Source of the DNA: an uncultured Bacteroidales bacterium | Lineage (GTDB): Bacteria > Bacteroidota > Bacteroidia > Bacteroidales > UBA932 | DNA: 64,000 nt | NCBI GenBank assembly: GCA_900541925.1 | Contig: UQMB01000008.1 | Coordinates: 1-64,000 of the forward strand | Direction: 5' to 3' | In this document: one piece after another, positions 8,919-17,882 of the stretch | How the letters are laid out: each line of letters starts with the position of its first letter | Numbering within the stretch: the stretch's first letter is position 1 | Program-made: the position numbers and the translations under genes | Notes under the pieces: generated by a model | What the model was told of the DNA's origin: nothing | The model's database searches: none | What the model saw: only the letters and a program-made list of their open reading frames with translations

Positions 8919-9845
8919 ATGAAGATAGTTTATCTGGATGCATCCACGCTGGGGGATACCCCGCTGGACGAGATTCGCTCTCTCGGAGAGCTCGTCACCT
9001 ACCATACCAGCACCCGCGAGGAGTCCCTGGCGAGGGTGGGGGACTGTGACGTGCTGATGGTCAACAAGGTGATCGTGGACGATGAACTCATGTCACGGGC
9101 GCCGAAGCTCCGGCTCATCTGCGAGTCCGCCACAGGAGTCAACAACATAGACCTGGAAGCGGCGGCTCGTCGCGGAATCATAGTCCGCAATGTCGCCGGG
9201 TATTCGACGGATGCCGTGGTGCAGGCCACATTCACCCACCTGCTCTCCCTTGTCGGGAATGCTCCGTATCTTGATGACTGCGTGCGTAGCGGCCGTTATT
9301 CGGCTTCGGGGATATTCACCGATGTCACGCACCCGTCTGTTGAGCTTTGCGGGCGGACTATGGGCGTGATAGGCATGGGGACCATCGGTTCGCGGGTGGC
9401 TTCCATCGCGGCGGCTTTCGGGATGAGGGTGGTGTATTTCTCTACTTCAGGCACTTCCCACAACACGGACTATCCGAGCCTGCCGCTGGATGAGTTGCTT
9501 GGAACTGCCGATGTCGTAAGTATCCACGCGCCGCTTAACGACCGTACGCTCGGCCTTATAGGTGAGGCTGAGCTGCGCAGGATGAAGCGCAGCGCGGTGC
9601 TGCTCAATCTCGGGAGGGGCGGGATAGTTGACGAGGCCGCTCTCGCACGCGCCCTGGATGAGGGGGTTATTGCCGGGGCTGCGCTGGATGTGTTTGAGAC
9701 TGAGCCTCTTCGGGCAGACAGCCCTCTGCTGCGTCTTGAACATCCGGAGCGTATCCGTTTCTCTCCTCACAGCGCATGGGCCAGCACCACTTCGCTTCCG
9801 AGACTTGTCTCGATGGTGGCGGACAACATACGCAAAGGCTGGTAG
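8919..9845 (+). CDS. D-2-hydroxyacid dehydrogenase (NAD-dependent)
   Basis: A 308-residue cytosolic dehydrogenase. The NAD-binding glycine motif is VIGMGTIGSRVASI. The catalytic Arg lies in VSIHAPLNDRT-type surroundings and NLGRGGIVDEAALARAL, the Glu in ALDVFETEPL and the catalytic His in SPHSAWAS. All are standard for the formate/glycerate dehydrogenase family, reducing 2-keto acids such as hydroxypyruvate or glyoxylate. The exact substrate cannot be read from sequence. The ATG is 5 nt after TATTTTTG. Its 3' end faces the outer-membrane protein gene 6 bp away. Confidence 0.9.
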   Translation: MKIVYLDASTLGDTPLDEIRSLGELVTYHTSTREESLARVGDCDVLMVNKVIVDDELMSRAPKLRLICESATGVNNIDLEAAARRGIIVRNVAGYSTDAVVQATFTHLLSLVGNAPYLDDCVRSGRYSASGIFTDVTHPSVELCGRTMGVIGMGTIGSRVASIAAAFGMRVVYFSTSGTSHNTDYPSLPLDELLGTADVVSIHAPLNDRTLGLIGEAELRRMKRSAVLLNLGRGGIVDEAALARALDEGVIAGAALDVFETEPLRADSPLLRLEHPERIRFSPHSAWASTTSLPRLVSMVADNIRKGW

Positions 9846-9851
9846 AGGCTG

Positions 9852-11255
9852 TCAGAACAGATAGCCGCTGTTGATGTAGAATGCCCCGTTGCCGTCCTGC
9901 TTGTAGAGCGGGCTGGAGGCGGGGTAAAATCTGCTCAGCGGCACACCTCCCTCAAGGGCGAGGATGAAGTTCTCGTTGAGGATGATCCTGAATCCGGCTC
10001 CCGCCGTGATGTGCGGCCTGTCGTGTCCGGTGCCTTTCTGCATGTAGGCGTCGTATGCGGCGCGGAATTCTTCCTCTCCGCGGAAACTCATGTCCCTGCC
10101 GCGCGTGACCATGGTCCCGTCGCTGAAGACGCTCAGCCCGAGCGATAGATTCTGGCCGAAGACGCTGAAATCGTAGAACCTCCACCGCAGCTCGGCCACA
10201 TAGCTTGCCATGTCAAGTCCAACGACTTTGTTGCGCATGATGCCGCGTACGGTGCGGTAGCCGCCCATCCCGTCGCGGTCGCAGCTCTCTCCCATCAGGG
10301 TGATGAACGGCAGGACATAGTATGGGGCTGAATTCCCGAAATTGCCTTCGTAGTTGAGCCTGTAGGCGAATGTGAGCCTGTTGCCGCCTATGATGGGGAA
10401 GTACTGGCGCATGGTGAGCGAGTATCGCCAGAACGGGTTGGTGGTCCCCAGCCACTTCGGGGCGAGCATCAGGTGCCCCTCCGCCCAGATGCCCTTTGTG
10501 GGGGCGCCTTCCTTGTCGCGGCTGTCGTAGACCAGGCCGAGCCTGAGGCTGCTGTAGAATCCTCCGTCGGCTTCATCGTCTGTTATCAGGCCCCAGCTGC
10601 GGTAGTTCTCGAAAAGGGTCGGTTCACTGTCAGGGAAGCGGTTGTAGTCGGCTTTGCCGTCGTTGACGCTGATGCGGTCGATTTCGCCCTCGTCTATCCA
10701 GCGGAAGTGGTAGCCGGCTTCCCAATAGAGGTTTTCTCCAAGGCTTCCGATGAAGTCGGTCTTGCCTATGAACTGGCTGCGGGCGACTTTGTAGTAGGGG
10801 CTGTAGAGGTATTGTGACTGATCCTGCGGGCCGTCTGCGTTGGCTTTGCCGAGAGCGACCCTGGCGTGGTCGTACCATGAAGAGTATCCGTTGAAGCCGT
10901 AGAAGTCAAGGGCCTTGTCGAGAGAGAGCACGAACGAGGTCGACCAGCGCACACCGGGAATCAGTTTTTTGTTGTCGTACATCAGGAAATACTGCTGCGA
11001 GCCCTTGGTGAACAGGGACGCCTCGAAGTAGGTCTTGGAGGCGTAGTTGGGGTACAGGCTGCCGTCGCCGTAGTCAAAGAGGTTGGCGAAGGCCCCGTAC
11101 TGTATGCCTTTGTCCGCATCGAACGCGGCCAGGGGCAGGGCCAGAAAACCGTATCCGCTCTTGGCGGCCGTGCTGTCGGCCTGCTCCGCCCGCATTGTCC
11201 AGACCGGTGCCAGGAGCAGCGGCAAGAGGAGTGACTGTAGGATTGTCCTTTTCAT
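9852..11255 (-). CDS. BamA/TamA-like outer-membrane beta-barrel protein
   Basis: About 467 residues from MKRTILQSLLLPLLLAP, a clear signal peptide ending near VWTMRAEQ. The mature protein has repeated amphipathic beta strands with alternating aromatic residues and ends in GAFYINSGYLF, with the terminal Phe used for barrel assembly. GYRTVRGIMRNKVVG resembles the conserved barrel strand region of the surface-antigen (Omp85 C-terminal) family, including an RG-type motif. It has no POTRA domains, so it is a stand-alone barrel rather than BamA. The start is placed at the signal peptide; an upstream in-frame ATG at 11276 would put extra residues before it. Confidence 0.75.
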   Translation of the reverse strand: MKRTILQSLLLPLLLAPVWTMRAEQADSTAAKSGYGFLALPLAAFDADKGIQYGAFANLFDYGDGSLYPNYASKTYFEASLFTKGSQQYFLMYDNKKLIPGVRWSTSFVLSLDKALDFYGFNGYSSWYDHARVALGKANADGPQDQSQYLYSPYYKVARSQFIGKTDFIGSLGENLYWEAGYHFRWIDEGEIDRISVNDGKADYNRFPDSEPTLFENYRSWGLITDDEADGGFYSSLRLGLVYDSRDKEGAPTKGIWAEGHLMLAPKWLGTTNPFWRYSLTMRQYFPIIGGNRLTFAYRLNYEGNFGNSAPYYVLPFITLMGESCDRDGMGGYRTVRGIMRNKVVGLDMASYVAELRWRFYDFSVFGQNLSLGLSVFSDGTMVTRGRDMSFRGEEEFRAAYDAYMQKGTGHDRPHITAGAGFRIILNENFILALEGGVPLSRFYPASSPLYKQDGNGAFYINSGYLF

Positions 11256-11263
11256 ATCTTCTA

Positions 11264-11271
11264 CAAAGATA
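11264..11271 (-). promoter_or_regulatory. -7 promoter element of the outer-membrane protein gene
   Basis: TATCTTTG on the minus strand, 8 nt before the ATG at 11255, matches TAnnTTTG and supports that start over the upstream ATG at 11276. Confidence 0.5.
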
Positions 11272-11388
11272 ATCATTTGCGCGGATAGCGCACCTGGGAC
11301 TTTTGCGGTCTTTACTCAAAATTTTGCTTATTTCTAAGGCCCTGATTTCCAGGGCAACAAAAAAATATTAAAATTTTTTCAAAAAATA

Positions 11389-11419
11389 TTTGGAGAATAA
11401 AATAAAAGTAGTACCTTTG
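11389..11419 (+). promoter_or_regulatory. Strong consensus promoter for a short plus-strand RNA
   Basis: TTTG at 11389-11392, then exactly 19 nt, then TACCTTTG at 11412-11419. This is the Bacteroidetes -33/-7 consensus, and the same -7 octamer and spacing occur at the tRNA-Phe promoter at 62835-62864. No plus-strand gene follows before a terminator about 110 nt downstream. Confidence 0.65.
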
Positions 11420-11424
11420 CATTC

Positions 11425-11540
11425 GGGTTGAGCAAGTGACCGTTCTGGCCCATCAACCTATTGGTTATTAGTTTTAGTGTTATTAATTATGTGGTTAGTA
11501 TGAGTTGTTGCCGTGACGGTCACAACTCATTTCTTTTTTG
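11425..11540 (+). ncRNA. Candidate small RNA, about 110-115 nt
   Basis: An intergenic segment flanked by a consensus promoter and a hairpin-plus-T-run terminator on the same strand. It contains no credible reading frame (only MWLV and similar trifles). Both neighbouring protein genes are on the minus strand, so this transcription unit does not serve them. I do not recognise it as a known RNA family. Its 3' terminator overlaps the last codons of the rluA-like gene on the other strand. Confidence 0.5.
11500..11540 (+). terminator. Rho-independent terminator of the candidate small RNA
   Basis: Arms ATGAGTTGT (11500-11508) and ACAACTCAT (11522-11530) are perfectly complementary. A further CCG/CGG pairing is possible inside. 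TTCTTTTTTG follows directly. Confidence 0.75.
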
Positions 11541-12801
11541 TGTCCGGCCCGCTCCGAAATGTGACTTCTTCCCCTGTCTGCGGGTGCTTCAGTGTGAGGC
11601 TTTCGGCGTGAAGCCAGAGCCGGCCGTGCTCTGGGCTGCCGTAGAGCTTGTCGCCGCGTATGGGGCGCCCGAGTCCTGACGGGTGGGCGCAGTGGACGCG
11701 GAGCTGATGTGTGCGGCCGGTCTTCGGGTACAGGAGAAGTTCAATCTCCCCGTCCGGAAGTTCCTCAGTGACTTCGTATTCCGTTATCGCAAGCTTTCCG
11801 TTCTCGTAGTCCACCATCTGCCGTGGCCTGTCGTACCAGTCGGTGATGAGAGGAAGGGCTATCGTGCCTCTGCGGGCATGGCGGAAAGGGGAGTCTCCGG
11901 CGACAAGCCTCGCCCTGTAGGTCTTGCTGACCTGGCGGGCGGCGAACTGGGCCTCCACTGCGGCCTTGGTGGGGAGGTCACGGGCGAAGACTATGGTTCC
12001 GGAGGTGTCCATGTCGAGCCTGTGGCAGGAGTGCACTTCCCCGTACCGGTCCCTGAGCCATTCGAGCAGGGATCGCGCGGAGGTGCGGCCGGGGACGGAC
12101 AGCATCCCGGACGGCTTGTCAACGACAATAAGATACTTGTCCTCATGGATTACAGACGGCTCTTCCCGGATGAACTCCGCATCGAGGGGGTTGGGCTCGA
12201 CTTCAAGTCCCTCCATCATGAAACTCAGGAGGGGGCCGCATTTGCCGGTGCAGGACGGGTAGAAGCGTCCCTGTTCCCTGACTTCTCCGCGTGGAGAAGC
12301 CCCGTACCAGAACTCGCCCATCGCGAGTGGGCGCAGAGAGTGGGAGTAGGCGTATTGGAGGAGTTTGGGGGCGGCGCAGTCTCCGGTGCCTCCTGGCGGG
12401 ACAAGGCCCCTCCGGGCGAATACCTCCTTGATGCTGAGGCTCTCGCCCCTGGCGTTGGAGACTATGTACTGGCTGAAAAGCCACCCCTGAAGCTCCGCTG
12501 ATGCGCGGCTTTTCTGTTCGCCGGCGCTCATGGCGGAAATCTCGGCTTCACGCGTGCGGAAGTGGCCTGAGGGGGCGGTGAAATCGAATACCGGAGGGAC
12601 GAAACCGTCGATCGTCGCCCTGCCTCCGGCGAGTCCGCTGAAGGCGTAGAGGTATCCGCGGTCTGTCTGCAGCACCCCCATCATCTTGCCGTCCCGGAAG
12701 ACGGCATCGAGGGCGGGGTCTCCGAGAATGCGGGATATGAGCTCTCTGGAGGCCTCGACTATCTGAGGGGCCGGGACATAGCGGAAGGGGTAGGTGAACA
12801 T
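11527..12801 (-). CDS. RluA-family pseudouridine synthase with N-terminal extension
   Basis: A 424-residue RNA-modifying enzyme. The catalytic Asp lies in HRLDMDTSGTIVFARD (consensus HRLDxxTSG). KTYRARL and GRTHQLRVHCAH are the other RluA signatures. About 200 residues precede the catalytic domain and hold Cys pairs in GGTGDCAAPKLLQ and PSCTGKCGPLL; there is no S4 domain. This architecture is known among Bacteroidetes and some proteobacterial RluA homologues. The exact rRNA or tRNA uridine is not deducible. Last gene of a four-gene operon; 2 nt after maf. Confidence 0.88.
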   Translation of the reverse strand: MFTYPFRYVPAPQIVEASRELISRILGDPALDAVFRDGKMMGVLQTDRGYLYAFSGLAGGRATIDGFVPPVFDFTAPSGHFRTREAEISAMSAGEQKSRASAELQGWLFSQYIVSNARGESLSIKEVFARRGLVPPGGTGDCAAPKLLQYAYSHSLRPLAMGEFWYGASPRGEVREQGRFYPSCTGKCGPLLSFMMEGLEVEPNPLDAEFIREEPSVIHEDKYLIVVDKPSGMLSVPGRTSARSLLEWLRDRYGEVHSCHRLDMDTSGTIVFARDLPTKAAVEAQFAARQVSKTYRARLVAGDSPFRHARRGTIALPLITDWYDRPRQMVDYENGKLAITEYEVTEELPDGEIELLLYPKTGRTHQLRVHCAHPSGLGRPIRGDKLYGSPEHGRLWLHAESLTLKHPQTGEEVTFRSGPDTKKK

Positions 12802-12803
12802 CC

Positions 12804-13373
12804 CTATCCGAGGAAGTCCTTGAGGGCGGCCGCGACCTTATGCACTGGGAGGCCCATCACATTGTAGAACGAGCCGCAGATGCCGGATATGCCCACATAG
12901 CCTATCCATTCCTGGACGCCGTAGGCCCCGGCCTTGTCAAAGGGCTTGTAGTTGTCTATGTAATAGTCTATCTGCTCCTCGCTCAGCGGGAGGAAGTCGA
13001 CTCTCGTGGAGTCTGTGAAGCTCTCCTGCCGCAGCGCGTCCCGGATGACCACGGCGGTCACGACTTCGTGGCTGCGTCCCGAGAGCAGATGCAGCATCCG
13101 GGAAGCTTCCTGACGCGAATGCGGTTTGCCCAGCACCTTACCGTCCACTATGACGACCGTGTCGGCTGTCAGCAGGACCTCGTCGGGGCCGAGCGGACGG
13201 TGGAAGCCGAGGGACTTGCCCACAGCCATGTCGAGGGGGATGCGGCGGGCGTCGACGCCCGGCTCGGGGCCTTCGTCGAAGTTGTTCTCCTTGTCGACCG
13301 TGAAGTCGAGGTTGAGTCCCGCGAGGAGTTCTCTGCGCCTCGGGGAGCCGCTGCCCAGTATCAGACGCTTCAT
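12804..13373 (-). CDS. maf: Maf-family nucleoside triphosphate pyrophosphatase
   Basis: A 189-residue protein that hydrolyses non-canonical nucleoside triphosphates (dTTP/UTP or m7GTP type by family). It opens with the Maf signature LILGSGSPRRRELL, has ADTVVIVDGKVLGKP, the acidic metal site and the C-terminal YGVQEWIGYVGISGI-SFYNVMGLP block. Full length. It sits between kdsC-like and rluA-like genes in one minus-strand operon with spacings of 1-2 nt. Confidence 0.93.
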   Translation of the reverse strand: MKRLILGSGSPRRRELLAGLNLDFTVDKENNFDEGPEPGVDARRIPLDMAVGKSLGFHRPLGPDEVLLTADTVVIVDGKVLGKPHSRQEASRMLHLLSGRSHEVVTAVVIRDALRQESFTDSTRVDFLPLSEEQIDYYIDNYKPFDKAGAYGVQEWIGYVGISGICGSFYNVMGLPVHKVAAALKDFLG

Positions 13374-13374
13374 C

Positions 13375-13908
13375 TCAATAGATCTGGTCGTATTTGTCCT
13401 CGTCGAAGCGCCACTTGTCCTGGGCCTTGAGGATCATCTCGATGCCCTCGCGCAGGCAGCCGTGGCCGCCGCTCCGGCGGGTGACGAAGTCAGCCGCCTG
13501 CCGTGCCTCCGGCACGGCATCTGCGGGGGCGAAGCCCGCCCCGCAGGAGCGGAGCACCTGAGTGTCGGGGATGTCGTCGCCGAAATAAGCCACTTCCTCC
13601 GGTCTGAGATTGTTGTCTGCGCAGAACTGCTCGAAAACCTTGAGTTTGCCTCTCACGCCGAGGTGGAGGTTCTGCTCGCTGACTCCCATGTGCCGGCAGC
13701 GGCTGTGCAGGGCGGGGGTGTCCCCTCCGGAGATGACTCCGACGATGAATCCCTTTGCCGCCGCTACCCTTGAGGCGAAGGAGTCCTTGGCGTCCACTAT
13801 GCGCACCAGGTCTTCCGGGTTCGGGCCGACGGGGATTATGCACCCGTCGGTGAGCACACCGTCTATGTCATAGACGATGGCCTTGATCTGATTAAGATTT
13901 GGCGCCAT
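13375..13908 (-). CDS. kdsC: KdsC-like HAD phosphatase
   Basis: A 177-residue HAD-superfamily enzyme, the cap-less C0 type that acts as a tetramer. Motif I is VYDIDGVLTDG (two Asp nucleophile/acid), motif II is GVISGG and motif III/IV is EVAYFGDDIPD. The best fit is 3-deoxy-D-manno-octulosonate 8-phosphate phosphatase, which makes Kdo for lipopolysaccharide. The 5' end overlaps the DUF3467 gene by 17 bp. Related sugar-phosphate phosphatases cannot be excluded. Confidence 0.85.
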   Translation of the reverse strand: MAPNLNQIKAIVYDIDGVLTDGCIIPVGPNPEDLVRIVDAKDSFASRVAAAKGFIVGVISGGDTPALHSRCRHMGVSEQNLHLGVRGKLKVFEQFCADNNLRPEEVAYFGDDIPDTQVLRSCGAGFAPADAVPEARQAADFVTRRSGGHGCLREGIEMILKAQDKWRFDEDKYDQIY

Positions 13909-14209
13909 TGGGATTGAGGTCTGCGAGATTGAAGGTGTCAGGCAGCCTCTGGCCTTCCATCGCTATCTGGCCGAACTGCGCTTCGTATTTGCTGATATTG
14001 TCCACAAGGGCGTTGAGCAGCCTCTTGCAGTGCTCCGGAGCCATCACGATGCGGCTTTGCACCTCCGGCTTCGGGAGTCCCGGCAGGATGGTGGCGAAAT
14101 CGAGGATGAACTCGCTTCGGGAGTGCGTGATTATGGCCAGATTGGAGTACGAGCCCCGTGCCACTTCGGGCTTGAGCTCTATGTTGATCTGCTTTTCTTC
14201 TTTGTCCAT
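13892..14209 (-). CDS. DUF3467 protein
   Basis: A 105-residue cytosolic protein of the DUF3467 family, recognised by EARGSYSNLAIITHS-like N-terminal strand (here VARGSYSNLAIITHSRSEF), DFATILPGLPKPEVQSRIVM and the helix PEHCKRLLNALVDNISKYE. The function of the family is unknown. It is the first gene of the kdsC-maf-rluA-like operon and divergent from valS, with 55 bp between start codons. Confidence 0.85.
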   Translation of the reverse strand: MDKEEKQINIELKPEVARGSYSNLAIITHSRSEFILDFATILPGLPKPEVQSRIVMAPEHCKRLLNALVDNISKYEAQFGQIAMEGQRLPDTFNLADLNPNGAKS

Positions 14210-14250
14210 ATAATGTATATTTCAGCCCGCAAAGTTAATGAAAATTTGCC

Positions 14251-14258
14251 TATCTTTG
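14251..14258 (+). promoter_or_regulatory. -7 promoter element of valS
   Basis: TATCTTTG ends 6 nt before the valS ATG at 14265. It decides against the in-frame ATG at 14238, which would lie upstream of the promoter box. Confidence 0.65.
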
Positions 14259-14264
14259 CGTCTT

Positions 14265-16904
14265 ATGGAACTTGAAGCAAAATATAACCCGTCCTCTGTG
14301 GAGGACAAATGGTACAGATATTGGACGGAGCACAAGTGCTTCCACTCGGAGCCGGACAGCCGTGAGCCTTATACAGTAGTCATCCCGCCGCCGAACGTGA
14401 CGGGTATTCTGCATATGGGGCATGTGCTCAACAACACGATCAACGATGTCCTGGTCCGCAAGGCCCGCATGGACGGCAAGAACGCCTGCTGGGTGCCGGG
14501 GACGGACCATGCCAGCATAGCGACGGAGTCCAAGGTCGTAGCGAGGCTCAAGGAGAGAGGTATCTCCAAGGAAGACATCAGCCGCGAGGAGTTCCTCAAG
14601 TATGCCTGGGAGTGGAAAGAGGAGCACGGCGGCATCATCCTGCAGCAGCTCCGCAAGCTCGGCGCGTCCTGCGACTGGGACCGCACGCGCTTCACCATGG
14701 AACCGGAGCTTTCCGACGCCGTGATCGCCACTTTCTGCCATTTCTATAAGAAAGGTATGATCTATCGCGGTGTGCGCATGGTCAACTGGGATCCTGTGGC
14801 CCTCACCGCCATCAGCGACGACGAGGTCATCCACCGCGACACCAAGAGCCATTTCTATCACCTGCGCTACTATATTTCAGACGGGCAGGGCAATCCTACG
14901 GACCAGTATCTCGTGATAGCCACCACCCGCCCGGAGACCATCATGGCCGATGCGGCCATCTGTGTCAATCCGGCCGACGAGCGCTATCACTGGCTGCGCG
15001 GCAAGAAGGTGCTCATCCCTCTTATTGACAGGGAGATACCGGTGATAGAGGACAGTTATGTAGAGATGGATTTCGGTACAGGCTGCCTCAAGGTGACTCC
15101 GGCGCACGATGCCCACGACTACGAGATCGGCCTGCGCCACAACCTGCCGGCGCTGGAAATTATCGACGACCACGGCCGTCTCAACGACAAGGCGCAGATC
15201 CTTGTGGGAGAGGACAGGTTCGCGGCCCGCAAGAAGATAGTGAAGATGCTTGAAGACGCGGGCAATCTCGTGAAAATAGAAGAATACACCTCGCCGGTGG
15301 GCTATTCCGAGCGCACGGATGCCGTGATCGAGCCGAAACTCTCCGCGCAGTGGTTCCTGAAGATGGGGGATCTCGCCGCCAAGGCTCTGGACAGCGTGGA
15401 GTCTGGCCGGATCAAGTTCATCCCGGACAAATACCGCAACACCTACCGTCACTGGATGGAGAATGCCCACGACTGGTGCATCTCACGCCAGCTCTGGTGG
15501 GGTCAGCGCATACCGGCTTATTACCTCCCGGACGGCAGCGTAGTGGTGGAGGAGACGGCGCAGAAGGCTCTTGAGGCGGCCCGCAAGATAAATCCTTCCC
15601 TGGAAGCGGCCGACCTGCGTCAGGACGATGATGTGCTGGACACCTGGTTCTCCAGCTGGCTCTGGCCTATCTCCGTGTTCGATCCGGAGCGTCCGGGACA
15701 TCCGGAGCACAAGCCGAATGCCGATCTGAGCTACTATTATCCTACCAATGATCTGGTTACAGGTCCGGATATCATCTTCTTCTGGGTAGCCAGGATGATA
15801 ATGGCCGGTGATGAGTTCATGTCTGATGTGCCTTTCAGGAATGTTTACTTCACCGGAATAGTCCGTGACAAGCTGGGCCGCAAGATGAGCAAGACCCTCG
15901 GCAACAGCCCCAATCCTCTGGACCTCATCGAAAAGTACGGTGCGGACGCCGTCCGTCTCGGGATGCTGCTGTGCTCCTCGGCCGGCAACGACATCCTTTA
16001 CGATGAGTCTCAGGTGGAGCAGGGACGCAATTTCTGCGGCAAGATATGGAATTCATGGAGGCTTGTAAGCGGATGGAAGGTGGATGCCGGGGCGGCGCAG
16101 CCGCGGGAGGCCGCCGTCGCGGTCAAGTGGTTCGACAACCTGCTTTCGCGCACCGTCGAGACTGTAGAGGACCATTATAGGAAATTCCGCATCAGCGATG
16201 CCCTGATGGCCATCTACAAGCTCTTCTGGGACGACTATTGCAGCTGGTACCTGGAGATGGTGAAACCTGCGTACGGGGCAGCCATGGACGGCCTTACGTA
16301 TAAGTCTACCCTCGACTTCTTCGAGAAGCTGCTCAAACTCATCCATCCTGTGATGCCGTTCATCACCGAGGAACTCTGGCAGGCTATGGAGAAGCGCTCT
16401 GACGGTGAGACGATCATGTTCCAGCGTACTCCTTCCGCCGGCTCTTATGATGCCGCGTTCCTGGAGTCGTTCGACCTGGTCCGTGACGCCGTGGTCTCTA
16501 TCCGTGGCATACGGGCCCAGAAGCAGATCTCGCCGAAGCAGAGCCTTGAGCTCTTCGTGGACGGAGACCTGCCGGAAGAACTCTTGCCTGTCCTTTCCAA
16601 GGCCGCCAACCTTTCCGCCGTCAGGCAGGGCAAGGCCGAAGGGGCCGCAGTGTCGTTCATCTCCGGAACCCTTGCTTTCAGCGTGCCTCTCGAGGGCTTT
16701 ATCGACGCTGAAGGTGAAAAGGCCAAACTACTTGCTGACCTGGAACATCAGAAGAAGTTCCTTGCTGGGGTGAGAGCCAAATTGTCCAACGAAAAATTCG
16801 CCGCGCACGCGCCGGCCGCCGTGATTGAGACCGAGCGGAAGAAGGAGGCGGACTGCCTCGCCCGCATCGAGTCCATCGAGTCCGCGCTTGCGGCCATCAA
16901 ATAA
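14265..16904 (+). CDS. valS: Valyl-tRNA synthetase
   Basis: About 879 residues, class I aminoacyl-tRNA synthetase charging tRNA-Val. It starts [20 protein letters not shown]. The HIGH motif appears as [17 protein letters not shown] and the KMSKS motif as [17 protein letters not shown]. The editing (CP1) domain contains [13 protein letters not shown] and [16 protein letters not shown]. The C-terminus is the anticodon-binding domain plus a coiled-coil arm ([20 protein letters not shown]). Full length. Its TAA stop shares bases with the ATG of tatA. Confidence 0.97.
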   Translation: MELEAKYNPSSVEDKWYRYWTEHKCFHSEPDSREPYTVVIPPPNVTGILHMGHVLNNTINDVLVRKARMDGKNACWVPGTDHASIATESKVVARLKERGISKEDISREEFLKYAWEWKEEHGGIILQQLRKLGASCDWDRTRFTMEPELSDAVIATFCHFYKKGMIYRGVRMVNWDPVALTAISDDEVIHRDTKSHFYHLRYYISDGQGNPTDQYLVIATTRPETIMADAAICVNPADERYHWLRGKKVLIPLIDREIPVIEDSYVEMDFGTGCLKVTPAHDAHDYEIGLRHNLPALEIIDDHGRLNDKAQILVGEDRFAARKKIVKMLEDAGNLVKIEEYTSPVGYSERTDAVIEPKLSAQWFLKMGDLAAKALDSVESGRIKFIPDKYRNTYRHWMENAHDWCISRQLWWGQRIPAYYLPDGSVVVEETAQKALEAARKINPSLEAADLRQDDDVLDTWFSSWLWPISVFDPERPGHPEHKPNADLSYYYPTNDLVTGPDIIFFWVARMIMAGDEFMSDVPFRNVYFTGIVRDKLGRKMSKTLGNSPNPLDLIEKYGADAVRLGMLLCSSAGNDILYDESQVEQGRNFCGKIWNSWRLVSGWKVDAGAAQPREAAVAVKWFDNLLSRTVETVEDHYRKFRISDALMAIYKLFWDDYCSWYLEMVKPAYGAAMDGLTYKSTLDFFEKLLKLIHPVMPFITEELWQAMEKRSDGETIMFQRTPSAGSYDAAFLESFDLVRDAVVSIRGIRAQKQISPKQSLELFVDGDLPEELLPVLSKAANLSAVRQGKAEGAAVSFISGTLAFSVPLEGFIDAEGEKAKLLADLEHQKKFLAGVRAKLSNEKFAAHAPAAVIETERKKEADCLARIESIESALAAIK

Positions 16905-17116
16905 TGCTGCTTATGTTGACTTATCCTCTGATGATCGGCTGGTGGGAGGTCGTCGTAATCGCTTTCATAGTCCTTCTGCTCTTCGGCGGCAAGAAAGTCC
17001 CCGAACTGATGAAAGGACTCGGCAAGGGCGTCAAGAGTTTCAAGGATGCCCTTGACGGCAAAGAAGACGAAGAAAAGAAGAAGATAGACGACGGATCTTC
17101 CCAAAAGCCGGAATAG
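16904..17116 (+). CDS. tatA: Twin-arginine translocase subunit TatA/E
   Basis: A 70-residue inner-membrane protein: one N-terminal hydrophobic helix ([20 protein letters not shown]), the Tat hinge and amphipathic helix [18 protein letters not shown], then an acidic/lysine-rich tail. TatA rings form the pore for folded twin-arginine substrates. The start overlaps the valS stop (TAATG); an alternative start at the Met before IGWWEV would also work. No tatB is seen, consistent with a two-component TatAC system. Confidence 0.93.
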   Translation: MLLMLTYPLMIGWWEVVVIAFIVLLLFGGKKVPELMKGLGKGVKSFKDALDGKEDEEKKKIDDGSSQKPE

Positions 17117-17120
17117 CAGG

Positions 17121-17882
17121 GTGGCCGCTGGGAAGGAAATGTCCTTTTGGGACCACCTTGATGAACTGAGGGGAACCCTGTTCCGCTCGGCTTTGTTTCT
17201 GTGTGCGTTTTCCTGCCTTGGCCTGTGTTTCAGGGAGCGGCTGTTCGACGGAATCATACTTGCCCCGTCGAGGCCGGATTTCCGGCTGTACCGGCTGCTT
17301 GGCTGGAATATCAGCATTGACCTGATAAACATTGACCTTAGCGCGCAGTTTTTCGTGCATCTGCGGGCGTCGGTGGCTGCCGGGCTGATTCTTTCTTTCC
17401 CGTTTATAATCATGGAGATATGGAAGTTCGTCGCCCCGGCCCTTTATGCCGGTGAGAAACGTGCGCTGCGTCTGGCTTTCCTGCTCTCCACCGTTCTGTT
17501 CTACCTCGGGGTGCTGGTGGGATATTTCGTGGTTCTCCCGTTGTGCCTCCAGTTCTTCATCAACTATACGGTCTCCACGGAGGTCGTCAACACTATCAGC
17601 CTGGGTTCGTACATGTCCATGTTTACCTCTATGGTGCTGCTGAACGGGCTTGTATTCGAGTTCCCGACGGTGATGCTGGCCCTGTCCCGTCTCGGGGTGG
17701 TTGACCGTGCGGCGTTGCGGCGCGGGCGTAAATATGCCTTTGTCGCCATACTCATAGTTGCGGCTCTCATCACGCCGGCTGACCCGGTGTCGATGTTTGT
17801 GCTCGCCATACCGATGTATCTCCTTTATGAATTTTCGATATTGCTATGCTCATCTCAGAAAAAGCCTGCGAGTGGGGAATAA
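17121..17882 (+). CDS. tatC: Twin-arginine translocase subunit TatC
   Basis: A 253-residue inner-membrane protein with about six helices, the receptor for twin-arginine signal peptides. It begins MSFWDHLDELRGTLFRSAL (after six residues from the GTG at 17121), the standard TatC opening with the conserved Glu in ELR. FPFIIMEIWKFVAPALY and FEFPTVMLALSRLGVV are further family blocks. GTG at 17121 or ATG at 17139 may start it. The 3' end overlaps the next gene by 37 bp. Confidence 0.94.
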   Translation: MAAGKEMSFWDHLDELRGTLFRSALFLCAFSCLGLCFRERLFDGIILAPSRPDFRLYRLLGWNISIDLINIDLSAQFFVHLRASVAAGLILSFPFIIMEIWKFVAPALYAGEKRALRLAFLLSTVLFYLGVLVGYFVVLPLCLQFFINYTVSTEVVNTISLGSYMSMFTSMVLLNGLVFEFPTVMLALSRLGVVDRAALRRGRKYAFVAILIVAALITPADPVSMFVLAIPMYLLYEFSILLCSSQKKPASGE

